Shown one piece after another: positions 47,679 through 57,100 of a DNA stretch of 64,000 bases. Every line of letters begins with the position of its first letter. Position 1 is the first letter of the stretch. The stretch covers positions 1,633,001 through 1,697,000 of the forward strand of contig CP159373.1 in NCBI GenBank assembly GCA_032595685.2. Reading direction: 5' to 3'. Origin of the DNA: Candidatus Electrothrix aestuarii. Lineage in GTDB: Bacteria > Desulfobacterota > Desulfobulbia > Desulfobulbales > Desulfobulbaceae. The translations under genes and the position numbers were made by a program. The notes under the pieces are model-generated. The model did not search any database, was not told the origin of the DNA, and saw nothing but the letters and a program-made list of their open reading frames with translations.

Positions 47679-48941
47679 ATGGCTGTCAGTCCAATAGAAG
47701 ACGTTGTTGAAGATATCAAGGCCGGTAAGATGGTCATCCTGGTGGATGACGAGGACCGGGAAAATGAAGGCGACCTGTGCATGGCTGCGGAGGCGGTAAC
47801 CCCTGAAGCCATTAATTTTATGGCGACCCACGGTCGTGGCCTGATCTGCCTGACCATGAGCCCGGATATTATTGATCAGTTGGGTCTGCCCATGATGGTG
47901 CAGAATAACCAGTCGCCCTACGGGACTGGCTTCACCATCAGTATTGAGGCCCGTACCGGCGTGACAACCGGTATCTCGGCAGCTGATCGGGCCAGAACCA
48001 TTGAGGCCGCAGTTGCTCCAGATGCAACTCCCCGTGACATCATCAGCCCAGGCCATATTTTTCCGCTCCGGGCTCGCAAGGGTGGTGTGTTGGTGCGCAC
48101 CGGTCAGACTGAGGGCTCTGTTGATTTGGCGCGTCTTGCCGGAATGCGGACAGCCGGAATCATCTGCGAAATCATGAAAGACGACGGCACTATGGCTCGG
48201 ATGCCGGATCTGGAGATCTTCGCCAAAGAGCATGACTTGAAAATCGCTACTGTGGCGGACCTCGTTGCTTATCGCCTACGTGAAGATATTTTGGTCCACC
48301 GCGCTGTGGAGTCCCGCTTGCCCACCCTGCATGCTGGTGAATTTAAGGTGATCGCTTATACTAATGATGTTGATTCCTTTGAGCATGTTGCCTTGGTGAA
48401 AGGGGAGATCAACCCGGATGAGCCTGTCATGGTGCGCGTCCATTCCGAATGCCTGACTGGCGATGTCTTTGGTTCTGCCCGTTGTGATTGTGGAGCCCAG
48501 CTCCAGGCTGCCATGCGGATGGTGGAGCAGGAAGGAAGCGGAGTGATCTTGTATATGCGTCAGGAAGGGCGCGGGATTGGTCTGGTGAATAAGCTTAAGG
48601 CCTATAACCTGCAGGACAAGGGCTTGGATACTGTCGAGGCCAACGAGCATCTTGGTTTTAAACCAGATCTCCGTGATTACGGCATTGGTGCCCAGATGTT
48701 GCGTGATCTCGGGGTACGTAAGATGCGTCTGCTCACCAATAATCCCAAGAAGATTATTGGCCTGGAAGGATATGGTTTAGAGGCCGTAGAGCGTCTTCCT
48801 ATCGAGGTTCTTTGCGAATGCGAAAGCCGGGATTATCTTCGTTGCAAGCGGGACAAGATGGGGCATATCCTGGAATTATACGGGGATGAGGATGCTGAAA
48901 ACGATGCAAAGGCTTCTTCTTGTTCCTGTAAAGGGAAATAA
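47679..48941 (+). CDS. ribBA: Bifunctional DHBP synthase / GTP cyclohydrolase II
   Basis: 420 residues from the ATG at 47679; a GTG three codons earlier is the alternative. The RibB half (~1-205) shows [14 protein letters not shown] and [15 protein letters not shown] plus the [22 protein letters not shown] block. The RibA half (~210-400) has the zinc site [15 protein letters not shown] and the catalytic [33 protein letters not shown]. It provides both precursors for lumazine. The C-terminus has a Cys-rich end (SSCSCKGK) beyond the family core. Confidence 0.96.
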   Translation: MAVSPIEDVVEDIKAGKMVILVDDEDRENEGDLCMAAEAVTPEAINFMATHGRGLICLTMSPDIIDQLGLPMMVQNNQSPYGTGFTISIEARTGVTTGISAADRARTIEAAVAPDATPRDIISPGHIFPLRARKGGVLVRTGQTEGSVDLARLAGMRTAGIICEIMKDDGTMARMPDLEIFAKEHDLKIATVADLVAYRLREDILVHRAVESRLPTLHAGEFKVIAYTNDVDSFEHVALVKGEINPDEPVMVRVHSECLTGDVFGSARCDCGAQLQAAMRMVEQEGSGVILYMRQEGRGIGLVNKLKAYNLQDKGLDTVEANEHLGFKPDLRDYGIGAQMLRDLGVRKMRLLTNNPKKIIGLEGYGLEAVERLPIEVLCECESRDYLRCKRDKMGHILELYGDEDAENDAKASSCSCKGK

Positions 48942-49006
48942 TGCATCTTTTCTCTAGAAGATAGCCTCGTTTTTACGTGCCAGACATCCGTCCAGCAGCA
49001 TATATA

Positions 49007-49046
49007 AACCAACCACCTGCTTAAAGCTGGTGGTTGGTTGCGTTTT
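49007..49046 (+). terminator. Rho-independent terminator after ribBA
   Basis: An 11-bp stem AACCAACCACC/GGTGGTTGGTT (49007-49017 and 49029-49039), extendable by AGCT-type pairing in the loop, followed by GCGTTTTATT. It separates convergent ribBA and the glutamate-synthase gene. Confidence 0.8.
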
Positions 49047-49063
49047 ATTCTATGACCGAAGGA

Positions 49064-50485
49064 TTACCAGCTTACCATGTAACAGGTTAAATCTCGTCCT
49101 TCTTCAAGGTCCTTTCCTTCCATGAAACGTAGCATGGATTCGGCTGCAACCTTGCCCTGATATACCGCCTTGGCCGCAGTCTGCGGACCAAGAACATTAT
49201 CTCCTCCGGCAAAGATCCAGGGAATTGAGGTTTGCAGGGTTCGTGAATTCACTGAATAGGTACCCCAGGATTCCTGCTTAAGGTCTGTACCCTTGTCCGC
49301 CTCGTGCTGCACTTTCTGGCTGATGGCCGGAATGATGGAGTCGGCCTCGATGATGAAATTCGAGCCCTCCTGGACCACTGGACGACGGCGACCGGACTCA
49401 TCCGGTTCTCCCAGTTCCATCTTCACGCATTCAACACCGGTGAGCTGATTATTTTCATCGGCAATGATCTTCACTGGAGAAGCAAGGATTTCCACCCGAA
49501 CGCCCTCTTCTTCCAGATGATGGATCTCAGCACTCGACGCAGGCATTTCTTCCTTGGTGCGCCGGTAGAGGATAAAGACTTCGTCAGAGCCGGTGCGGAG
49601 GGCTGTTCTGGCCACATCAATAGCCACATTGCCGCCACCAACCACAACCACCTTTTTACCGATATCCACGGTTTCTCCGGTGAGTACCCGGCGAAGATAA
49701 TCCACGCCGTGCAGTACGCCCTTGGTCGTATCTTCTCCTTCAATGCCTAACTTGCGTCCCTCATGGGCACCCACGCCGATGAAGACAGAATCATACCCGT
49801 CTTCTCGCAGTTCCTGAAGGGTCTTATCTTTTCCGATGGTCACACCAAGTTTGATCTCTACCCCACAACTTTTCAGGGCCGCAAGCTCTGCACCGATAAT
49901 GTCGCGGGGTAAGCGATAATGGGGGATGCCTACGGAGAGCATGCCGCCGAACACTGGCAGGGATTCGTAGATGGTACATTTATACCCCTGATGGGCCAAA
50001 ACATGGGCCGCTGTAATCCCGGCAGGCCCGGAACCGACAATAGCGACCTTCTTTCCATTAGGTACGGCGCAGGTTTTGTCCAATGATTTTTTATTGGCAA
50101 CCATCCAGTCGGTGAGAAAGCGTTCCAGCATGCCGATTGCAACAGCATCGCCTTTTTTCCCGCGCAGGCAATTGCCTTCACATTGAAATTCATGTGGGCA
50201 GACACGAGAACAGACAGAGGGCATAGTGCTTGTTTCGCGTACCTTCCAGTATGCCTCTTCGAATTTTTTTTCCCGAAGTAAGGCGATGAATCCAGGAATA
50301 TCATTGCGGATAGGGCAACCAGCTACACAGCCAGCTTTTTTGCATTGCAGACAGCGCTGAGCCTCTAACACAGCGGTCTCTTCATCATAGCCCGCAGTTA
50401 CTTCCTTAAAATTTTTTATACGCTCAGCCGGGTCAAGTTCCTTGGGATTCTGCCGGGGAATAGCCATTCGTTCTGCCGGTTTCAT
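49064..50485 (-). CDS. gltA: NADPH-dependent glutamate synthase small-chain-type oxidoreductase (homotetrameric GltA)
   Basis: 473 residues from the ATG at 50485 (MKPAERMAIPRQNPKELDP). An N-terminal [4Fe-4S]-binding cysteine region (CLQCKKAGCVAGCPIRNDIP, CSRVCPHEFQCEGNC) is followed by two dinucleotide folds: FAD (VAIVGSGPAGITAAHVLA) and NADPH (VVVVGGGNVAIDVARTA) and the C-terminal FAGGDNVLGPQTAAKAV. This domain set occurs both in GltD and in NfnB. No ferredoxin-type NfnA partner adjoins, so the homotetrameric glutamate-synthase assignment is preferred, but other electron-transfer roles are possible. Confidence 0.85.
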   Translation of the reverse strand: MKPAERMAIPRQNPKELDPAERIKNFKEVTAGYDEETAVLEAQRCLQCKKAGCVAGCPIRNDIPGFIALLREKKFEEAYWKVRETSTMPSVCSRVCPHEFQCEGNCLRGKKGDAVAIGMLERFLTDWMVANKKSLDKTCAVPNGKKVAIVGSGPAGITAAHVLAHQGYKCTIYESLPVFGGMLSVGIPHYRLPRDIIGAELAALKSCGVEIKLGVTIGKDKTLQELREDGYDSVFIGVGAHEGRKLGIEGEDTTKGVLHGVDYLRRVLTGETVDIGKKVVVVGGGNVAIDVARTALRTGSDEVFILYRRTKEEMPASSAEIHHLEEEGVRVEILASPVKIIADENNQLTGVECVKMELGEPDESGRRRPVVQEGSNFIIEADSIIPAISQKVQHEADKGTDLKQESWGTYSVNSRTLQTSIPWIFAGGDNVLGPQTAAKAVYQGKVAAESMLRFMEGKDLEEGRDLTCYMVSW

Positions 50486-50711
50486 TACACCTCCTACGAC
50501 ACTGTTGGTTCGGGTCACAAATTAAAATGGCCCTAATTATAACCTATTCTTGTGGTAGAGCAAGATTTTGTCGTTTTATCGATCAATATTGTAGCACTTT
50601 TTTGTGTGAAAAAGCTTAACTGATTACAATTATGTTAAAAATAATTTTAGGCAGAATGCTTCGGTTAATAAACTAAAAATACGATGATTGTTGACGAACT
50701 GGTCCATTTCC

Positions 50712-52228
50712 TCACGATTGACCCATCACCAGCTTAATTGTTCGAGTCAGCTGCGCCATGCTGTACGGTTTTTTGATAAAGCCGGAGCAGCCAGCTTGTA
50801 GCGTCTTCTGCACCTCTGTATCCTCAGAATATCCACTGACAAGGAGGGCCTTTTGCTGCGGATGTATTTTTCGGATTGCCTTGAAGGTTTCGCGACCATT
50901 CATCCCTGGTGGCATGATCATGTCAAGGAGCAGCAGGTCAACCTCGTTATCCTGACAGAACTGCACCGCCTCTTCTCCTGATTGGGCCAGATAAACGGTG
51001 TATCCTGCTTCTTCGAGGATGGACTGGGCTATTTCGCGCATTGTTGGATTATCGTCAATAACAAGGATTGTGCCGTTTCCCTGAATAATGCTTTCTTCCT
51101 CCTCCTTTTTATCGGTGAAGGACTCTGATGTCTTTTCCTGGACTGCGGGGAGGCAAATAATAAAGGTCGTTCCCTGTTCGGTGCTGTTCACCTTAATCGT
51201 TCCGTTATGTTCAATAACGGCATTTTCGACCATGGTTAAACCAAGCCCGGTTCCACTGCGTCCTAAAGCCTTTTTGGTATAAAAAGGTTCATAGATATGC
51301 TTCAGATCATTCTCGTCAATACCTGTGCCATTATCAGTAATTTTAAGAACAATATATTTTTCTTCATGGCTGGAGAAAAAACCGTCCTCCGAAGGCCGAA
51401 CCAAATTTTCAGTAATAATGTGAATCTCTCCATGCGTTACTGTTGCCTCAATAGCCTCAAAACTATTCGTCACAAGGTTCATGATCAGTTTATGGAGGTA
51501 GACAGGGATTCCATGTACAGGGAAAAGGTCTTGGCTCAGTTCGGTGGATACCTGTATATGAGGATGCTGTTCTGCGATATATTGGAATTCAGCTGATTCA
51601 AGGTATTCTTCAATAATTACATTTAAAAGGAGGGGAAACCTATTATGGGCTGTCCCTCTGGTCAGGGTTAGCAGATCTGCTACTACCTCTGCTGCCCGCT
51701 TCCCGGATTCGAGAATACTCTGCGCAGCGGCTCTTAATTTGGTGTTTTCCGGGACCTGGTAGATTATTAACTCCGCGTAATTGACGACCCCAGCAAGAAT
51801 ATTGTTGAGATCATGGGCCACGCCACTGGTCGTCATACCGATGGCAGCCAAACGCTCCGCCCGAATCATGCGTCGTTGAGTCTCATGGAGCTCGGTAAGG
51901 GTTTTTTCTAATTCCTTATTCTTGAACTCAAGCTCGCCCAGCATTTCAGACTTTGCCTGGTTAGCGGCTTTGGCAGTCAAATAATCATATTCTATTTTTT
52001 CCCGTCGCTTACGCTCTTCAATGTTGGCAATACGGCCCTCTATCGCCAGCACCTGACCAGCTACATCTCGTTTTGCATGGGCAGAGAGAGAGGCCCAGAA
52101 CCGGAAGCCATCAGTACGTCGGGGGCGAATTTCAACATCGTGAACCTGCTCCAGTTCACATATGCGCTGCACAAGCGTTGCCTGTTCCTCTTCATTGCCG
52201 AAAAGAAAGCATTTTTCTTGTTGTATAG
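50712..52228 (-). pseudogene. C-terminal part of a sensor kinase (PAS end - HisKA - HATPase - receiver) split by IS91-like element
   Basis: The frame is open from the IS border (52228) to the stop at 50712. From the border it reads the second half of a PAS/PAC domain (VHDVEIRPRRTDGFRFWASL), a coiled coil, the phospho-His box GVAHDLNNILAGVVNY, a HATPase (TDNGTGIDENDLKHIYEPF, GTGLGLTMVENAV) and a receiver with VIDDN, phospho-acceptor Asp in LLLLDMIMPPGMNG and FIKKPYS. An internal ATG (52172) gives a 486-residue soluble product that could still be made and active; but the sensor half is encoded separately across the insertion (53553-54764). Confidence 0.85.
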
Positions 52229-53552
52229 GAAATTATAAAATTTTCCTTTCAACATGTTGTAATTGCGAATAGAGTATTAGCTTAATGAAAAATAAGCTGA
52301 TAAAATTAATCTTTCGTGATTTTTGGTATGTAGTCTGCGTTGAATTGGCAAGCAGGTACTCAAGCCTTCACTGGGAGTCAATCGTTGAAAATGTAGAAAA
52401 AATGATCAACTGTGGAGAGTCTACCAATGGCTATGTCGAGTATATTTGTCCGAATTGTTTTGAAAAAAGAGAGTAGGGTTCACCTGTAAGTGTCGATTCT
52501 GTACGTCTTGCGGTAAGCGATACGTCGATGAATGGGTTGAAAAGACAGTGAAAAGTATATTCGACGTAGTTCATCGACATTTAGTGTTTACCATTCCACA
52601 AGAACTCCGAAAGATAATTTTTAGTGATCGTATGCTGATCAAGATTATGATGGATTGTGCTTCAAAAGCGGCTGTGGAAGTACTTCAAAGTAAAGGAGTT
52701 GATGCTGTTCCGGGAATTCTATTAGTTGTCCATACGTTTGGAAGAGATCTTAAGTTTAATCCGCATGTCCATATGTTAATGACAGAAGGAGGATTAACAT
52801 CTTCCAATCAGTGGGTTGATATTCCATTTTTGCCATATGGTCTGCTTAGAAAAAATGGCAATATTATTTGCTGACTGAAATAAAGGCTAGCTTGCCGCAA
52901 ACAAAAGAAAATGTAAGATTCATAGATTACCTGTTTAAAAGCCAACGTAATGGTTTTTATGTAAATGGTAAAAGCAAGATGACATCAGCAAGACATGCAG
53001 CTCGATATATTGGTCGCTATATGGCTCGTCCAGCATTGGCAGAGCACAAGATAACGAATTACGATGGTGAGGAAGTAACATTTTGGTATATTGATCATAA
53101 AACAGAAGTTAAAGTTACCGAAGCGATTCCAGCCAAAGAGTTCATACAACGATTAATTGACCATATCCCGCTAAAGGGATTCAAGATGGTCCGCCATTAT
53201 GGGTTATATTCTCGACGTACAAAAACAATCGCGATAGAGATTTTGATGGACTGTAAACGTTTTATCCAGAAGACTTTTGAATTCATGAAAAGTGATTCAA
53301 GGTCATTGAGCTGGAGAGAGCGTCTAGTACAGAGTTTCGGGAAAGATCCGTTAACATGTCCAAACTGTAAAGAAAAAATGTTTTTATGGCGGATTTGGCA
53401 TCCTGACTATGGAGATATCTTTGATCTGAGCAGAGACGGACCTTTTGTGGAAAGCAAGAGTAAACAAGAATGCAACAAGAGAAACTCTTCGGGTCGGCAG
53501 GTTAAGTGGATACCGCAATTGCTTCCGTTTTAATCCGCCCGTAGGGCGTTTT
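52229..53552 (+). mobile_element. IS91-like (HUH, Y2-type) insertion sequence, 1324 bp, inactive
   Basis: It encodes a degraded IS91-type transposase on the plus strand. The right end carries the hairpin CGCCC-GTA-GGGCG (53537-53549 region) and TTTT followed directly by GTTC (53553-53556), the kind of tetranucleotide next to which IS91 elements insert; the left end has a GGAAA/TTTCC-type hairpin. There are no target duplications, as expected for rolling-circle transposition. Excising exactly these bases rejoins the flanking kinase halves in frame (CAA GAA CCT ATA CAA). Confidence 0.85.
52285..53533 (+). pseudogene. IS91-family transposase broken by two frameshifts
   Basis: Three consecutive frames (52285-52476, ~52470-52874, ~52850-53533) join into one transposase. 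The N-terminal zinc-binding domain is spread over the first break (CPNCFEK then CKCRFCTSCGKRY). The middle carries the HUH motif FNPHVHMLMTEGG. The C-terminal part has the Tyr region RYIGRYMARPAL and a final zinc pair CPNCKEKMFLWRIWHP. Adding one A to the A6 runs at 52463-52468 and 52850-52855 restores an open frame each time (FEKKRVGFTC and LLRKKWQYYLLTE), so both breaks are one-base contractions. Confidence 0.85.
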
Positions 53553-54764
53553 GTTCTTGAAAATGTTCAATCATAGCTTGCGGGCTTTCGTATCCCATCA
53601 TCTTCGCCAAAGAAGGATTAGCCACTTCCAGTCTTCCATCAGGGGTCCAGCTGAAGATGCCTTCGACGGCTGAAGAAAAAAGCATACGGTATTTTTTTTC
53701 TGCTTCTCTGGTTTGTTGCCAGGACTGAAGGCGAAAAAAAGCACTGTTTGCCATGCTGAGAAGAGGGTAGAGATATTTTTCCTCATCGCCCTTCTCTTTT
53801 TCTGTTTCATTCAAGCAGTTGATCGAAGGCAGCTGAAATCCCTGATCTGGATCAGGAGCCAAAGCTTGTTTCTTGTTATCCTGGGATTTTTCAGCAAGAT
53901 TGTTTGGTTTCTCAACATATATCTGAAGGTTACTTACCTCTTGATTGATCAGCTCGGAAAGTTTTTCCAGGTTTTCTGCTGTTACAAAAGAAGCCCCAGC
54001 CTTATTGACCATTTGCAGAAGCTGGGTATTGCGTTCGGTTGCCGCGATCATCCTATTCACATGGCGCATGAGGCTACCGAGTTGGTCCAGTGAGTGAGCC
54101 TGGGGGATACGTGCAGAAAGATTGCCTCGTTCCACGAGACTGAGTACCGCTATGGTTTTATTAATGCGGGGAACAAAAAGATAATGAAGAAGCAAGACCT
54201 CAAATAAGGAGGTCAGGATAATGGTGACAAGGGATCCGATAACAAGGAATGTTATGATTTTTTTTTTGCGGGCAGCGATCACATCGCCGTCTATTCTTAT
54301 ATAAAGAACCCCTGTAAGATGATTTCCACTCTTTATCGGGGAAAGGACAGAGATAAAGTTTTCCCCTTATATTGGTTAGAAACAATCTGGGTTTCAGAGA
54401 AATTCTGGTTGTTTTTTTGGAATTGCTTTCGTTCTTCTTCGTCAAGATAGCTTTCGTAATAAGAGTCTCTTTGCTCAGGGTCGGCAGAGTAATCGATAAT
54501 GCCGTCGGGTTTGACGATAAAAACATCATGGATTTTTTCCTGGAGGAGCTTTTCAAAGAGCTCAAGACTGAGGCCTGAATCCAAGTTGAGCACTTGCTCC
54601 GAGAGGAGCGTGGCAGGCATGGAAACCTTATTGCTGAGGTTCCTATCAACTTCCTCACAAAGTTTTCTGGCATAATACACCCCCATAATTGCAAGCAGGA
54701 GCGTCTCTATGCCGAGGACAGCAAGGCATATTTTGACAGGTATGGAAGCAAAGAATTTTTTCAT
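53553..54764 (-). pseudogene. N-terminal part of the same sensor kinase (TM sensor - TM - HAMP - PAS), frameshifted
   Basis: From the ATG at 54764: a membrane segment (~8-28, VKICLAVLGIETLLLAIMGV), a ~110-residue periplasmic sensor, then a stop at 54333 caused by a frame change near the C4 run 54363-54366. Adding one base there gives KGENFISVLSPIKSGNHL and continues through RIDGDVIAARKKKI into the second membrane segment (FLVIGSLVTIILTSLFEVLL), HAMP (VERGNLSARIPQAHSLDQL), a helical linker and a PAS domain (YRMLFSSAVEGIFSWTPDG ... SPQAMIEHFQEQ) that stops in the IS91-like element. With the C-terminal part it forms one former kinase of about 900 residues. Confidence 0.85.
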
Positions 54765-54834
54765 TCTTCATGGGGAGTTTTTTCGGAAAACTCGGATAGA
54801 TGTCAACGTAAAGAACGTGAGGAGATGAATAATA

Positions 54835-55734
54835 TCAATATGTTCTCTGGAAAATATACTGAGCCAAAGCACGCAGAGGTTCAGCACGTTCATCAAAGGA
54901 GGCAAGGGCATCTTGGGCCGATTCTACAGCTTCTTTTGCCAGAGCGCGGGTCTTCTCCTCACCAAAAAAGGCAGGATAGGTCGCTTTGCCCTGCTGCGCA
55001 TCAGTACCCGCAGTTTTTCCCAACTGTTCTGTTGTGGCGGTAATATCCAGCAGATCATCAACAATCTGGAAGGCCAGCCCCACCGCATTTCCATAATCTG
55101 TCAGGCAATCAAGCTGACCTTGCTCTGCCTGGGCGCCCAAAGCACCCATTCGAACGGCTGCGGTGATCAATGCGCCGGTTTTGGAACGATGAATTGTTCG
55201 GAGTTGTTCAAAGGAAATCTTCTTTTCTTCACTGGCAATATCCAGGTATTGCCCACCCACCATTCCTTGCGAACCAGCGGCATGGGCCAGAGTCGCTATA
55301 AGCTGGAGGCGTATTGCTGCGGCTGGCCCTGGCAAACTTGGGTCGCTGAGCAGGGAAAAAGCATAGGTCAGCAGGCCATCGCCAGCCAGGATTGCCTCTG
55401 CTTCCCCAAATTTTTTATGGCAGGTGGGTTGCCCCCGGCGGAGGTCATCGTTGTCCATTGCAGGCAGATCATCATGAATGAGGGAATAGGTATGGATGCA
55501 TTCAAGGGCACAGGCCGCTGGCAATAATTTTTCTTCAATCTCCGGAGAATTACTGCTTGCACGACCGGCAGCAAGACAGAGGATTGGTCGTATCCGTTTC
55601 CCTCCGACAAAAAGGCTATAGCGCATCGACTCAATATGACCAGAAAAGGAGCCCTCTTCCGGCATTATATACCGTTCCAAGCCCTTCTCCACGATCTGGC
55701 GTTGGTCACTGAGATACTGTTGGATAGTAAACAT
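54835..55734 (-). CDS. ispA: Polyprenyl synthetase (farnesyl/geranylgeranyl diphosphate synthase)
   Basis: 299 residues of the trans-prenyltransferase family. The first aspartate-rich motif is DDLPAMDNDD within SLIHDDLPAMDNDDLRRG, preceded by GGKRIRPIL; the second is FQIVDDLLDITATTE with GKTAGTDAQQGKATYP. Its size and short spacing fit a short-chain enzyme (FPP or GGPP) of the IspA type. It supplies precursors for quinones, undecaprenyl carrier and similar lipids. The xseB and dxs genes that often accompany ispA are not adjacent here. Confidence 0.93.
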   Translation of the reverse strand: MFTIQQYLSDQRQIVEKGLERYIMPEEGSFSGHIESMRYSLFVGGKRIRPILCLAAGRASSNSPEIEEKLLPAACALECIHTYSLIHDDLPAMDNDDLRRGQPTCHKKFGEAEAILAGDGLLTYAFSLLSDPSLPGPAAAIRLQLIATLAHAAGSQGMVGGQYLDIASEEKKISFEQLRTIHRSKTGALITAAVRMGALGAQAEQGQLDCLTDYGNAVGLAFQIVDDLLDITATTEQLGKTAGTDAQQGKATYPAFFGEEKTRALAKEAVESAQDALASFDERAEPLRALAQYIFQRTY

Positions 55735-55995
55735 TTTTTCTCTTTTTTCGTCGGGTTGGTTCCCTGGTTATGTATCGGTTCACAGGTAGCGAGTGTTCCT
55801 TGCGTGTATTTCTTTCCTGCTACTCTAAACTATTCCCTTCTCCTGGGGTAAATAAAATTGTCACTGATAAAAACAGTTTGAAATAAAAGAGATTATTCTT
55901 TTGTTTTTGAAGCAAGAAGGCCTGTTGAAAAGAAAAAGTGAGAGTGGAGACAGGGAACAGCGAGACAGGCTTCGCCTGTTCCCTGGAAGAAAAAA

Positions 55996-56553
55996 TTACC
56001 AGGTACGGACACGACCGGTATCGATATGGACAAAATTTGATTTGGCGTAATATCCTACCCCGCCGGATTTGAGAGAGACCGCACAATCCCGGACAGTCTT
56101 GGTTTTTTCGCCAGTAATGCGGATGTCAATAGCCTTTCCCTGCATATGCAGGCTCCGTTTTGCTACACCGTTACTTCTTTGGCGTAACAGTTGATTTGTT
56201 TTTGGGGAACGGTAACCGGAAATGATTTCATATGTGCTATTGCAGCACATCTTTTGCTGTATGGTCCAGAGAATATCGAGAACGTCAGGATCAATGGTGT
56301 GAACTTCTGCGGTACGGAAGTCTCGAAGATAGGTGTTTATTCGGGCTAAGGCCTTTGGGTCATACTCTCCTGCTTTTGCATACGTAATATCGAGCCGTTC
56401 GCGGGTGTGGGTATGATAAAAGGACAGGCTCCGCGTTTTTTGGGAACGTTCAGAGAGAGAGGTGGGGATATTAGCCCAAGCTGGCGCAGCCTGGGCAAGA
56501 CAAATTCCGACAGCGGCCTTTGCTCCCAAGGCAAGAAAAGAGCGTCTATTCAT
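55996..56553 (-). CDS. DUF882/YcbK-like murein endopeptidase (peptidase M15 fold), Tat-exported
   Basis: 185 residues. The N-terminus has a twin-arginine signal (MNRRSFLALGAKAAVG), so it is exported folded. The body matches DUF882: LSFYHTHTRERLDITY, INTYLRDFRTAEVHTIDP and the zinc-binding M15-like motifs YEIISGYRSPKTNQLLR, SLHMQGKAIDIRI and NFVHIDTGR. Related proteins (MepK/YcbK) cut murein cross-links. Single gene. Confidence 0.9.
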   Translation of the reverse strand: MNRRSFLALGAKAAVGICLAQAAPAWANIPTSLSERSQKTRSLSFYHTHTRERLDITYAKAGEYDPKALARINTYLRDFRTAEVHTIDPDVLDILWTIQQKMCCNSTYEIISGYRSPKTNQLLRQRSNGVAKRSLHMQGKAIDIRITGEKTKTVRDCAVSLKSGGVGYYAKSNFVHIDTGRVRTW

Positions 56554-57100
56554 AATCTATTCCTTTGGTTGTTTTGTTTCTGCAAGGCATGGAAACGAGC
56601 AATTATGTATAATCAAACAGTCTGAAATAATAAATAATATACATATTAAAAGGGATATTTTTTTTTCTGTCAATACTCTTTCTCCTGGCTTTGCCGGAAA
56701 ACTATTTTAGATCTGATTCATCAATAGATCCGCGCTGAATAAAATTTTTTTCTGACTGTTACGGTGGCGCGAACCAATCTGCCAGCTGGATCTGTTGCGA
56801 CAACCTTTTTCCTCTTTTTACGGTACGTTTGATAACTGAGCTCAGCATCATGCTGAAACAAATCAGTATTAGGCTAGAAAAGGCTTGATTGTGTCGCGAG
56901 CGTAGGTTACACTTTTTACTTACTTTTTTTGTAATAAAAATCCCGCAGGGGGATAGTTATCATGGATAGGATTGATAGTTGTTTCTTATCAGGTTGCTGT
57001 AAGGCCTCTGAAAAAAACAGGGTTGCCTTAGGGCCTTTACTTAATCACGATCAGAAATTTCCGATCCTCCCGTATTCTCTTCTTTATAGGCAGTAATTCT
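56554..57100. other. Long intergenic region upstream of the AAA gene
   Basis: 547 bases. It holds a hairpin (AAGGCC...GGGCCTT, ~57001-57040) and a possible 44-codon ORF at 56962. No promoter consensus stands out and no RNA family was recognised. Confidence 0.4.
56962..57096 (+). CDS. Possible 44-residue leader peptide
   Basis: ATG at 56962 with GGGGG about 9 bases upstream; ends TAA at 57096, four bases before the AAA ATPase start. The peptide has a SGCCK motif and no similarity I recognise. Its position suggests translational coupling or chance. Confidence 0.25.
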   Translation: MDRIDSCFLSGCCKASEKNRVALGPLLNHDQKFPILPYSLLYRQ

